A DNA stretch of 5,723 nucleotides from Planctomycetota bacterium (GTDB taxonomy: Bacteria; Planctomycetota; Planctomycetia; Isosphaerales; Isosphaeraceae): NCBI GenBank assembly GCA_021778575.1, contig JAJYCH010000349.1:1-5723 (forward strand). The letters are read 5' to 3'. Shown piece after piece: positions 1 to 5,049 of the stretch. The notes below the pieces were generated by a model. That model saw only the letters and a list, made by a program, of their open reading frames with translations, made no database searches and was not told the DNA's origin. The position numbers and the translations under genes are program-made. Every line of letters begins with the position of its first letter. Positions within the stretch are counted from its first letter, which is position 1.

Positions 1-1228
1 CCGCACCGAGGAATAACAGGGCCTTGAAGCAGCCGTGGGTGAACAGACGGAACAGACCGGCGGATCGCCCGCCGACTCCCAGCCCCACCATCATGAAGCC
101 CAACTGGCTCACTGTCGAATAAGCGAGCACTTTCTTGAAGTCGGACTCGACCATCGCGATCGACCCCGCGATGATCAGCGTGATCGCTCCCGTGTAGGCG
201 ATCGCCAGCAGAACCTCGGCCGTGAAGATCGGGAAAACCCGACCGACCAGATAAACGCCCGCCGCGACCATTGTGGCCGCGTGGATCAACGCCGAGACCG
301 GTGTCGGTCCCGCCATCGCGTCCGGCAGCCAGACGTGAAGCGGAAACTGGGCCGATTTGCCCACGCATCCCGCGAAGATCCCCAGACCCGCCAGGATCAG
401 CAATCCGTAAGGAATCTGGCGAGCTAGACCTGAAGTCGGATCGGTCAAGGCGCTCTCGTTCGACGGGTCGGCCAGACAGACCACCCGCTGCCCGTCGATC
501 GTCCGGACGTTGAGTTGCCCATCCGGTCCGCGAATCTGGTCATTGATCGTGCGAAGATCGAGCGTTCCCAGGTTCGCCCAGAGCAACCCCAGACCCAGGA
601 GCAAACCGACATCGCCGACGCGATTGACCAGAAACGCCTTGTTCGCCGCGCCGACGTTCGCACTCTCTTCCTGCCAGAATCCGATGAGCAAGTAGGAGCA
701 GAAACCGACCAGTTCCCAGCAGACGAACACAAAAAACAAGTTCGACGCGACCACCAGCGCCAGCATCGAAGCACAGAACAGCGAGAGATAAGCGAAGAAC
801 CGAGGAAACCGGGGATCATCGCGAAGATAACCCAGGGCGAAGACGTGAACCACGGTCGCCACGAAGGTGATCATCAAGAAAATCACAACCGTGAGATTAT
901 CGATCTCGATTCCTATCGGAATCGACAAGGCTGTTCCAGCCGACTTCCCTTCCGTCGCCGGAATTTGAGCGCCCAGTGCCACGAACGGGGTCTCGAACCG
1001 CCAGGCCAGCGGTTGAGCCTGCTGGTTCGATCGGGCGCGAAACATTCCGTCGGCGCTCGCGACGTAAACCACAAGTCCGATCACGCTGAGAACGAACGAA
1101 AAGCCGATCGCCGAGGTCGCCAGGTAACCCGCGCGACGTCCCAACCGGCGGCCCGCCATGATCTCGACGATGAAGGCCAGCATCGGCGCCAGGATGGCCG
1201 TCAAATAGAGCCCAACCTGCCAGCTCAT
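1..1228 (-). CDS. nuoL: NADH-quinone oxidoreductase subunit L (N-terminal 409 codons; runs off left edge)
   Basis: Proton-translocating, antiporter-like membrane subunit of respiratory complex I. Reading the minus strand from ATG 1228-1226 gives an uninterrupted, very hydrophobic protein with about ten membrane segments in view. Family hallmarks: WELVGFCSYLLIGFW at residues 171-185, with E172 matching the essential E144 of E. coli; NRVGD at 202-206 (D206 = D178); GKSAQFPLHVWLPDAMAGPT from residue 290 (K291 = K229); SALIHAATM at 312-320; DFKKVLAYSTVSQLG at 363-377; THGCFKALLF at 397-406. By anchor residues it is 28 residues longer than E. coli NuoL before E172, and 34 longer between D206 and K291, where a hydrophilic loop (about 226-272) lies. 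The start is supported by GAGG 7 nt upstream. It is divergent from the next gene, and no nuoK precedes it, so it begins its own transcription unit here. The C-terminal part lies outside the window. MrpA-type antiporter subunits are related, but the match here is clearly NuoL. Confidence 0.96.
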   Translation of the reverse strand, partial: MSWQVGLYLTAILAPMLAFIVEIMAGRRLGRRAGYLATSAIGFSFVLSVIGLVVYVASADGMFRARSNQQAQPLAWRFETPFVALGAQIPATEGKSAGTALSIPIGIEIDNLTVVIFLMITFVATVVHVFALGYLRDDPRFPRFFAYLSLFCASMLALVVASNLFFVFVCWELVGFCSYLLIGFWQEESANVGAANKAFLVNRVGDVGLLLGLGLLWANLGTLDLRTINDQIRGPDGQLNVRTIDGQRVVCLADPSNESALTDPTSGLARQIPYGLLILAGLGIFAGCVGKSAQFPLHVWLPDAMAGPTPVSALIHAATMVAAGVYLVGRVFPIFTAEVLLAIAYTGAITLIIAGSIAMVESDFKKVLAYSTVSQLGFMMVGLGVGGRSAGLFRLFTHGCFKALLFLGA

Positions 1229-1309
1229 CACAATTCCTCGACCATCAGGCGTCAGACCCCTCTCGCCACGCTCGGCAGGATCAAGGATCATGGCACACCA
1301 TTCCGGTCG

Positions 1310-1339
1310 TTGCAAGGTGAGGCTTCGTTCCGCTACGAT
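1310..1339 (+). promoter_or_regulatory. possible sigma70-type promoter for the exported-protein gene
   Basis: TTGCAA (1310-1315) and TACGAT (1334-1339) are separated by 18 bp. Each matches the sigma70 consensus at four of six bases. Transcription would start near 1346, giving a leader of about 45 nt. It lies in the 163-bp divergent gap between nuoL and the plus-strand gene. Boxes this weak arise by chance, so it is only a candidate. I found no convincing minus-strand promoter for nuoL in the same gap. Confidence 0.3.
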
Positions 1340-1391
1340 CAGACCCGGTTTCCGGAGGGGTGTCCGAAGCACGGTTCTGGAGGGGCCAGGG

Positions 1392-2966
1392 ATGATGAAA
1401 AGCGTACTTCCGACGATCGCCTGTCTTGCTTGCGGATGGGTCGCGTCGGCGGCAACGGGACAAGAGGCCGAGCCGGTTCCGGCGATCCGGGTTCGCCTCG
1501 ATCATCCCGACGAGCAGCTCGAACGGCTGCTCGATTGCTTCAAAGGGACGAAAGCGGCCAGCCCCGCCGCGGCGCTCGCCGCCTGGAAACGGGCCAGCCG
1601 CGAGCCCAACCAACTCGGCAAGCCGCTCGAAGCTCTGATCGCCGCGCTCAACCCGAACATGGTCGGAGAACTCAAGTCGCTTCACGGTGCGGAGGTCTCG
1701 ATTCGCTTTGACCCCGAGACCGGCCTGCCAATCTGGTCGGCATTCTTGCCTCATGACGACGGAACGTTCGCCGCCGTCGCCTCGGCACTTGTTCTCAGCG
1801 GCGGTGCGGCGGAGCCGCCGATCGAAGAGATGGCCGTCGACCGGCTAGCGAATCCCGGATCGGCGCTGATGGCGAGAATCGAGGCGGGAACCTTGCTCGC
1901 CAGCAATCGGGCCGAGTTGAAGTCAGCGAAGACGAGGCTCGAACGACTCGCCGAGCCCGGTAAGTACAACTGTGGCCTGGAAGTCGTCGTCGAACCGGGT
2001 GCACTCGCCGGATCGCAATCCGTGACCGTCCGGCGAATCGCCGAATTGATCCGAGCTTCGGAGCAAACCAATCGAGAACTGGCAAGAATCTACGGCTCGC
2101 TGCATGCTCGTCTCAACATCGGGAGGGCCGGACTATTGGATGGAACGATCCTTTACATGGATCAGCGCACGTTTCCCAAGGTTGCCGTCAACCCTGCCTG
2201 GTACGACTGGACTCCCAGGGACCGGGCATTCACTATCTTTGCCTTCGGGGTCGATCCTTCGCCGAAGTCGTGGGAGTCGCTCTTTGCCCTGGCGAATCGG
2301 ATCGAAAAGGTTGACCCCGATCGAGCAAATGTCGCGGATCTGCAACTGCGGCTCGATCTGCTGGCCCGGGTCTCCGGAATCAATCTCCAGGCCGACCTCC
2401 TGGGGCATCTGATCGGAATTTCGGGGTGGGTCGGGTCGACCGACGGCAAGGCGATCGACAACGCCGCCCTGGTCCTTCATCTTGATGATGGCGACGTCGC
2501 CGAGCGGCTGGCGAATCACTTGAAGCCAATCCCGGGAGCGGGATCGAAACCGGCCGGTGAGCCCGATCGGCCGCGCTGGCTGGGTCAGGTCGCAGGCCAG
2601 GCGCTCCGGGTCGCTCGATCCGAGCGAGCGGTGATCGTGTCCTGGGGCGAAGGAGCCCTGGAGGCTTCGCTGAAGGCCCGGAATGACCTCGACCATTCCT
2701 CGGGGCCAATCATCCGAAAACTGAAGTTCGACGAAACGAAGCCAATGGCCGGTGGGGTCATCTGGCCCGAGCGAATCCCCGGTCTCGGGCTCAAGCCGGC
2801 AACTGGAGGGAACGAAGCGTACACGGTAGATCTCCGTTCCGTGTTCTGGAAGATCACTTCGAAGGACGACCTGAGTTTGACGGTATCGTTTGCTGTCCTC
2901 GATCTGAAAGGGATCATCCGGCGATTTCTCAATCAGCTTCCGCTTGATCCGCCACCGGATCACTGA
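1392..2966 (+). CDS. exported protein of unknown function, 524 aa (possibly DUF3352-like)
   Basis: I do not recognise a characterised family. Residues 1-20 form a Sec-type signal peptide: MMK, then a hydrophobic stretch, ending in ASA with likely cleavage before ATGQEAEP. The mature protein would lie outside the inner membrane. It has no further membrane segment, no obvious catalytic motif and only one cysteine (residue 194). A middle region (about 333-378: DLLGHLIGISGWVG, then ALVLHLDDGDVAERLANHL) followed by RVARSERAVIVSWGEGALEA (406-425) resembles the alternating pattern of DUF3352-type proteins, in which a substrate-like 'energy' term is compared per residue block; this is an impression, not a match I can verify. 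The start at 1392 is chosen because GGAGGGG (1379-1385) sits 6 nt upstream and the signal peptide begins there; ATG 1395 is equally compatible. The frame stays open back to an ATG at 1290, which would bury the signal peptide. It ends 119 bp before the lipoprotein gene. Confidence 0.78.
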   Translation: MMKSVLPTIACLACGWVASAATGQEAEPVPAIRVRLDHPDEQLERLLDCFKGTKAASPAAALAAWKRASREPNQLGKPLEALIAALNPNMVGELKSLHGAEVSIRFDPETGLPIWSAFLPHDDGTFAAVASALVLSGGAAEPPIEEMAVDRLANPGSALMARIEAGTLLASNRAELKSAKTRLERLAEPGKYNCGLEVVVEPGALAGSQSVTVRRIAELIRASEQTNRELARIYGSLHARLNIGRAGLLDGTILYMDQRTFPKVAVNPAWYDWTPRDRAFTIFAFGVDPSPKSWESLFALANRIEKVDPDRANVADLQLRLDLLARVSGINLQADLLGHLIGISGWVGSTDGKAIDNAALVLHLDDGDVAERLANHLKPIPGAGSKPAGEPDRPRWLGQVAGQALRVARSERAVIVSWGEGALEASLKARNDLDHSSGPIIRKLKFDETKPMAGGVIWPERIPGLGLKPATGGNEAYTVDLRSVFWKITSKDDLSLTVSFAVLDLKGIIRRFLNQLPLDPPPDH

Positions 2967-3028
2967 CTTTGCCGACATGTTGGTATTTGGCTCGTCTTTT
3001 GCTGCTCGATGGTCTCCACTAAATCATC

Positions 3029-3059
3029 GGGTCAGTTCCGGTCTTCGCCGGTGTGACCC
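3029..3059 (+). promoter_or_regulatory. inverted repeat / hairpin upstream of the lipoprotein gene
   Basis: GGGTCA (3029-3034) pairs with TGACCC (3054-3059). Inside it, CCGG (3038-3041) pairs with CCGG (3048-3051) around a six-base loop, TCTTCG. It lies 62 bp after the stop of the exported-protein gene and 15 bp before the lipoprotein gene's Shine-Dalgarno sequence. No T-run follows, so it is not a classical terminator. It could be a leader hairpin, a Rho-associated 3' end, or an operator. I found no good promoter in this 119-bp gap. Confidence 0.35.
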
Positions 3060-3085
3060 AGGTGGTCGAGCCCAAGGAACGAACG

Positions 3086-3292
3086 ATGGCACGCTTGACA
3101 CGGAAATCGATCGGAATGAGCCTCCTGACCTTGCTGGTCGCGACCTTCCTCGTAGGCTGCGAGCCGAAAGGTCCGGCGGAACAGGCTGGCGAGAATCTCG
3201 ACAAGGCCGGCAAGAATCTCAAAGATGCCGTCGACCCCCGGGGTCCGGCCGAGAAACTTGGCGACAAGGTCGACAAGGCCACTGGCAACTGA
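3086..3292 (+). CDS. small lipoprotein with an internal repeat (entericidin-like in form), 68 aa
   Basis: A short secreted lipoprotein. Residues 1-24 are a lipoprotein signal peptide: basic start MARLTRK, hydrophobic core MSLLTLLVATF, then lipobox LVGC with C25 as the predicted lipidated residue. E26 at +2 favours outer-membrane sorting by the rule known for E. coli. The 43-residue mature part is charged and consists of a 24-residue unit (27-50, PKGPAEQAGENLDKAG...) and a shorter second copy (51-68, PRGPAEKLGDKVDKATG), both rich in G, K, D, A and likely amphipathic helices. Size and composition recall entericidin-type lipoproteins, but I cannot assign it to that family. AAGGA (3074-3078) lies 7 nt before the chosen ATG; an in-frame ATG at 3053 lacks a ribosome site and would put 11 polar residues ahead of the signal peptide. 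The M19 peptidase gene starts 86 bp downstream and may be co-transcribed. Confidence 0.82.
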   Translation: MARLTRKSIGMSLLTLLVATFLVGCEPKGPAEQAGENLDKAGKNLKDAVDPRGPAEKLGDKVDKATGN

Positions 3293-3305
3293 TTCGTTGC
3301 GAGAA

Positions 3306-3318
3306 AAGCCCGAGGCTT
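3306..3318 (+). terminator. short hairpin just after the lipoprotein gene (weak)
   Basis: AAGCC-CGA-GGCTT forms a 5-bp stem with a 3-base loop, 13 bp past the lipoprotein stop codon. On the plus strand it is preceded by an A-run but not followed by T's, so termination there is doubtful. Read on the minus strand it is followed by TTTT and looks more like an intrinsic terminator, but no minus-strand gene ends here. Confidence 0.2.
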
Positions 3319-3326
3319 GACCACGG

Positions 3327-3373
3327 TACCCTCGATCGCCGATCATCACCCGATTGATCGACGACCGAGGGTG
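3327..3373 (+). promoter_or_regulatory. long imperfect hairpin enclosing the M19 peptidase Shine-Dalgarno
   Basis: A symmetric dyad centred on 3350. Outer stem: ACCCTCG (3328-3334) with CGAGGGT (3366-3372), plus a flanking T-G wobble. Middle: TCG (3336-3338) with CGA (3362-3364). Inner: CGATCA (3340-3345) with TGATCG (3355-3360). The loop is 9 bases. That is 16 Watson-Crick pairs interrupted by two single mismatches. GAGGG (3367-3371), the Shine-Dalgarno of the downstream gene, lies wholly in the outer stem, so folded mRNA would hide it. As DNA the same symmetry could be an operator. There is no T-run after it, so a terminator is unlikely. Confidence 0.55.
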
Positions 3374-3378
3374 ATTCC

Positions 3379-4389
3379 ATGCGCTTGATTGATCTCCATG
3401 TCGACTGGCTCCTCCAGTACGCCAACGAGTCGGTGGTGTTTGATCCAACTCTCTATGCCGGTGCCGAGACTCGCCAGGGGCAAGCGAGCGGTTACCTCCA
3501 GGCCTGCCGTGCCGCGATTCTCTCTTGCTTTCGGCGCTCGGAGGATTGGGCCGGCCAGTCCGACCCGTGGCGCGCTCTGGGCGAATTGATCACGCGGATT
3601 GAAGCCGAGTTCTCTGGCCGCCTCCTGATCGGACCGGACGATTTCGACCGCTGGGAGGATGATCGCGACGGGATGGCCTGGGGGCTGATCGGTATCGAGG
3701 GATTCGACGCTCTGGTCCGGTCGGCGGACGACCTGCCGCGAGTCTCGGGCTTGTTTGATCGCGGCGTCCGACTGTTTCAGCCGGTCTATACCGAGGCCAA
3801 CGTGCTGGCCGGGTCATCGGTCGTCGGCGACGAGCGTGGCCTGACCGACCTGGGGTATGTGTTTCTCGAAACGCTGCTCAATCTTTCCGACGAGAACTCA
3901 CGACCCCGGCCGATTTTCGATCTCGCCCACCTCAACCAGCGTGCCACATCCGACGTCCTCGAATGGTTTTCCGCCGACCCGGACCGACTGGGGCGGGTCT
4001 TGCTCGTCTACAGTCACGGGGCTCCCGCTCATCCGGGGTTCGACACTCCCCGGGCGCTGTCGATCGCAAACGTGACGAGGCTCCGAGAGCTGGGCGGAAT
4101 CATTGGACTGGGCATTTCACCGCCATTTTTTCAGACCTCAGCCGAGATCAAACAGGCGATCGAGACGATCGCCGCCATCCCGTTCCAGGGTCGGCTGACG
4201 CATGAGGGGATCGCGGTCGGAACCGACTTTCTCGGCGTGAACCAGACTCTGACCGGACTTTCAACCGCCGACGAAGTGGTCGACTGGTTCCAGTCCCAGT
4301 TTGATCGAGGCACGGCCAAGGATCTCCTCCACGACAACGCCTTGTCTCTGATCGCCCGATCGACGGGCGGTCGCCGAAGCGGCGGATGA
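3379..4389 (+). CDS. M19-family (membrane dipeptidase-like) zinc metallopeptidase, 336 aa
   Basis: Peptidase family M19 members are TIM-barrel enzymes with two zinc ions that hydrolyse dipeptides, often with D-residues. The metal ligands known from human renal dipeptidase are all recognisable: H7 and D9 in DLHVD, bridging E107 in GLIGIEG, H184 in FDLAHLNQ, and H213 in VYSHG. The substrate-contact positions also fall at the expected distances: R225 (12 after H213) and D283 in VGTDFLGV (70 after H213). GGIIGLGISPPFF (239-251) and DNALSLI (319-325) are further family-like segments. The family's usual R-N-x-x-D signature near the arginine reads R-A-L-S-I here, a deviation. There is no signal peptide or membrane segment, so the enzyme should be cytoplasmic, and its real substrate is unknown. 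The ATG is set by GAGGG (3367-3371) 7 nt upstream, which lies in a hairpin. The length is somewhat short for the family but looks complete. Confidence 0.88.
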   Translation: MRLIDLHVDWLLQYANESVVFDPTLYAGAETRQGQASGYLQACRAAILSCFRRSEDWAGQSDPWRALGELITRIEAEFSGRLLIGPDDFDRWEDDRDGMAWGLIGIEGFDALVRSADDLPRVSGLFDRGVRLFQPVYTEANVLAGSSVVGDERGLTDLGYVFLETLLNLSDENSRPRPIFDLAHLNQRATSDVLEWFSADPDRLGRVLLVYSHGAPAHPGFDTPRALSIANVTRLRELGGIIGLGISPPFFQTSAEIKQAIETIAAIPFQGRLTHEGIAVGTDFLGVNQTLTGLSTADEVVDWFQSQFDRGTAKDLLHDNALSLIARSTGGRRSGG

Positions 4390-4406
4390 TCGACTCCAGC
4401 CGACGA

Positions 4407-4435
4407 CTGCCGATTTGGCAGGGAAGATCCCCGCC
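4407..4435 (+). terminator. possible 3'-end hairpins after the M19 gene (weak)
   Basis: Two overlapping, mutually exclusive stems follow the peptidase stop by about 18 bp: CTGCC (4407-4411) with GGCAG (4417-4421), or GGC-A-GGGA (4417-4424) with TCCC-C-GCC (4428-4435), the latter with one mismatch and a 3-base loop. No T-run follows either one. They could mark the end of the upstream transcript or help a factor-dependent terminator; the evidence is slight. Confidence 0.25.
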
Positions 4436-4493
4436 TGTCCTCGATCGGCAGGATCTCGCACCGGCACAATTCATGGCGAAAAGCCCTAAGTTA

Positions 4494-4522
4494 TTGATTT
4501 TAAACGACTAAAGATCCATATT
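4494..4522 (+). promoter_or_regulatory. probable promoter of the groES-groL operon
   Basis: TTGATT (4494-4499), a 17-bp spacer, then CATATT (4517-4522), each matching the sigma70 consensus at four of six bases. They sit in the only strongly AT-rich stretch of the region (about 4489-4526), which stands out against GC-rich surroundings. Transcription would begin around 4529-4530, leaving a leader of about 100 nt before groES. I see no good sigma32-type heat-shock promoter here. The placement is inferred from sequence only. Confidence 0.55.
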
Positions 4523-4529
4523 TTTGTCG

Positions 4530-4562
4530 GGCACGCCTCTTGCATGGCAAGGAGCCCGTGCC
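4530..4562 (+). promoter_or_regulatory. inverted repeat at the predicted groES transcript start
   Basis: GGCACG (4530-4535) pairs with CGTGCC (4557-4562), and TTGC (4540-4543) with GCAA (4547-4550) around a 3-base loop (ATG). Between them C4539-G4551, T4538-A4553 and C4537-G4554 can pair, with G4552, C4536 and CC 4555-4556 unpaired. It begins exactly where transcription from the promoter just upstream should start, so it is either an operator overlapping +1 or a hairpin at the mRNA 5' end. It does not match the CIRCE operator (TTAGCACTC-N9-GAGTGCTAA) bound by HrcA. Confidence 0.45.
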
Positions 4563-4580
4563 GGGAGAATGGCGTGGCTT

Positions 4581-4592
4581 GAACGGCCGTTC
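4581..4592. repeat. 12-bp perfect palindrome in the groES leader
   Basis: GAACGGCCGTTC is its own reverse complement. It lies 38 bp before the groES start codon, inside the predicted untranslated leader. It could be a protein-binding site. As RNA it could fold only poorly on itself because no loop is left, though it could pair between two molecules. Confidence 0.5.
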
Positions 4593-4619
4593 TTCCGAAG
4601 TCATTGGTCATTCGAAGTC
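4593..4619 (+). repeat. short direct repeat next to the groES ribosome-binding site
   Basis: CGAAGTC occurs at 4596-4602 and again at 4613-4619, 17 bp start to start. Extended to ten bases (4593-4602 and 4610-4619) the copies agree at eight positions. The second copy abuts the Shine-Dalgarno GAGGGA (4620-4625). CATT is also repeated in the spacer. It may be chance, or a tandem regulator or RNA-binding site. Confidence 0.3.
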
Positions 4620-4630
4620 GAGGGACAGCG

Positions 4631-4921
4631 ATGAAATTCCAGCCTCTGGGCGATCGCGTGGTTGTGGAGCGGGAAGAAGCCAAGGGCACGACGGCGGGCG
4701 GGATCGTCCTGCCGGACACTGCCAAGGACAAGCCCCAGAAGGGTAAGGTCCTGGCCGTCGGCGAAGGTCGGGTCGCGAAGGATGGCAAGCGGCGACCGCT
4801 CCAGGTGAAGGTCGGCGACAGCGTCCTGTTCACCTCCTACGCGGGGGACGAGTTCAAGCTCGACGGCGAGAAGAAAGTTCTCCTCATGCGTGAGGATGAC
4901 ATCCTCGCCGTGATCGACTGA
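4631..4921 (+). CDS. groES: co-chaperonin GroES, 96 aa, complete
   Basis: Heptameric 10-kDa lid of the GroEL chaperonin, cytoplasmic; it caps the folding chamber in an ATP-dependent cycle. Full family length and order: [13 protein letters not shown] (1-13) opens the beta-barrel; the mobile loop (about 15-36) carries GGIVLPDTA (23-31), whose I-V-L residues are the known GroEL contact; [10 protein letters not shown] (38-47) and the roof hairpin (about 44-58) follow; [12 protein letters not shown] (56-67) and [13 protein letters not shown] (84-96) complete the barrel. The ATG is fixed by homology and by GAGGGA (4620-4625) 5 nt upstream; an in-frame ATG at 4604 would add nine non-homologous residues. 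It is the first gene of the groES-groL operon. The leader carries a promoter, an inverted repeat and a palindrome, and the 128-bp gap to groL contains a 25-bp inverted repeat. Confidence 0.98.
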   Translation: MKFQPLGDRVVVEREEAKGTTAGGIVLPDTAKDKPQKGKVLAVGEGRVAKDGKRRPLQVKVGDSVLFTSYAGDEFKLDGEKKVLLMREDDILAVID

Positions 4922-4936
4922 ATTGTCTTAAATCCA

Positions 4937-4997
4937 TCGTAGGGCAGGGCTTGCCCTGCCGAACTCGTTTCGCGGCAGGGCAAGCCCTGCCCTACGA
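4937..4997. repeat. 25-bp perfect inverted repeat between groES and groL (REP-like palindrome)
   Basis: The arm at 4937-4961 is the exact reverse complement of the arm at 4973-4997, with 11 bases (4962-4972) between. Each arm is itself palindromic: GGCAGGGC-TT-GCCCTGCC in the left and GGCAGGGC-AA-GCCCTGCC in the right (18 bases each, 8-bp half-sites). The element can thus fold as one very stable 25-bp hairpin or as two smaller ones. It starts 15 bp after the groES stop and ends 52 bp before groL. No T-run follows on either strand. The form is that of dispersed extragenic palindromes (REP or small MITE type); only one copy is in this window, so dispersal is inferred. Confidence 0.85.
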
Positions 4998-5049
4998 ATT
5001 ATCATTCGTTTTCGATATTTTGCCGACTCATTCCGGGAGATTCGATTCC

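Noticed and set aside
1228..1300. TGATG overlap at the nuoL start, suggesting translational coupling to an upstream nuoK
   Set aside because: The frame ending in that TGA has another in-frame TGA only a few codons earlier (CGC preceded by TGA), so no nuoK-like gene ends there.
1290..1391. Upstream ATG (1290) that would extend the exported protein by 34 residues
   Set aside because: The extension is arginine-rich, would bury the signal peptide, and its only purine-rich stretch is too close to the ATG. ATG 1392 has GGAGGGG at good spacing.
515..1711. Long plus-strand open frame of 398 codons (and a smaller one at 35-427)
   Set aside because: It lies antisense to nuoL, and its translation is a low-complexity R/D/Q/H-rich string with no family resemblance. 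It also runs into a different frame of the exported-protein gene. The minus strand reads clear NuoL motifs over the same bases.
2133..2978. Minus-strand open frame of 281 codons opposite the exported-protein gene
   Set aside because: Arginine/proline-rich antisense shadow typical of GC-rich DNA. The plus strand has a signal peptide, a ribosome-binding site and a continuous 524-residue frame.
4473..4511. 12-codon open frame (MAKSPKLLILND) upstream of groES, a possible leader peptide
   Set aside because: No Shine-Dalgarno, and it overlaps the predicted promoter, so it would mostly lie upstream of the transcript start.
4489..4640. CIRCE operator (HrcA site) or sigma32 promoter before groES
   Set aside because: Nothing resembling TTAGCACTC-N9-GAGTGCTAA or a CCCCAT-type -10 box at proper spacing was found; the inverted repeat present has a different sequence and spacing.
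4937..5012. The groES-groL inverted repeat as a Rho-independent terminator
   Set aside because: Neither strand has a T-run after the stem, and full termination here would cut groL off from the only visible promoter. Partial effects remain possible.
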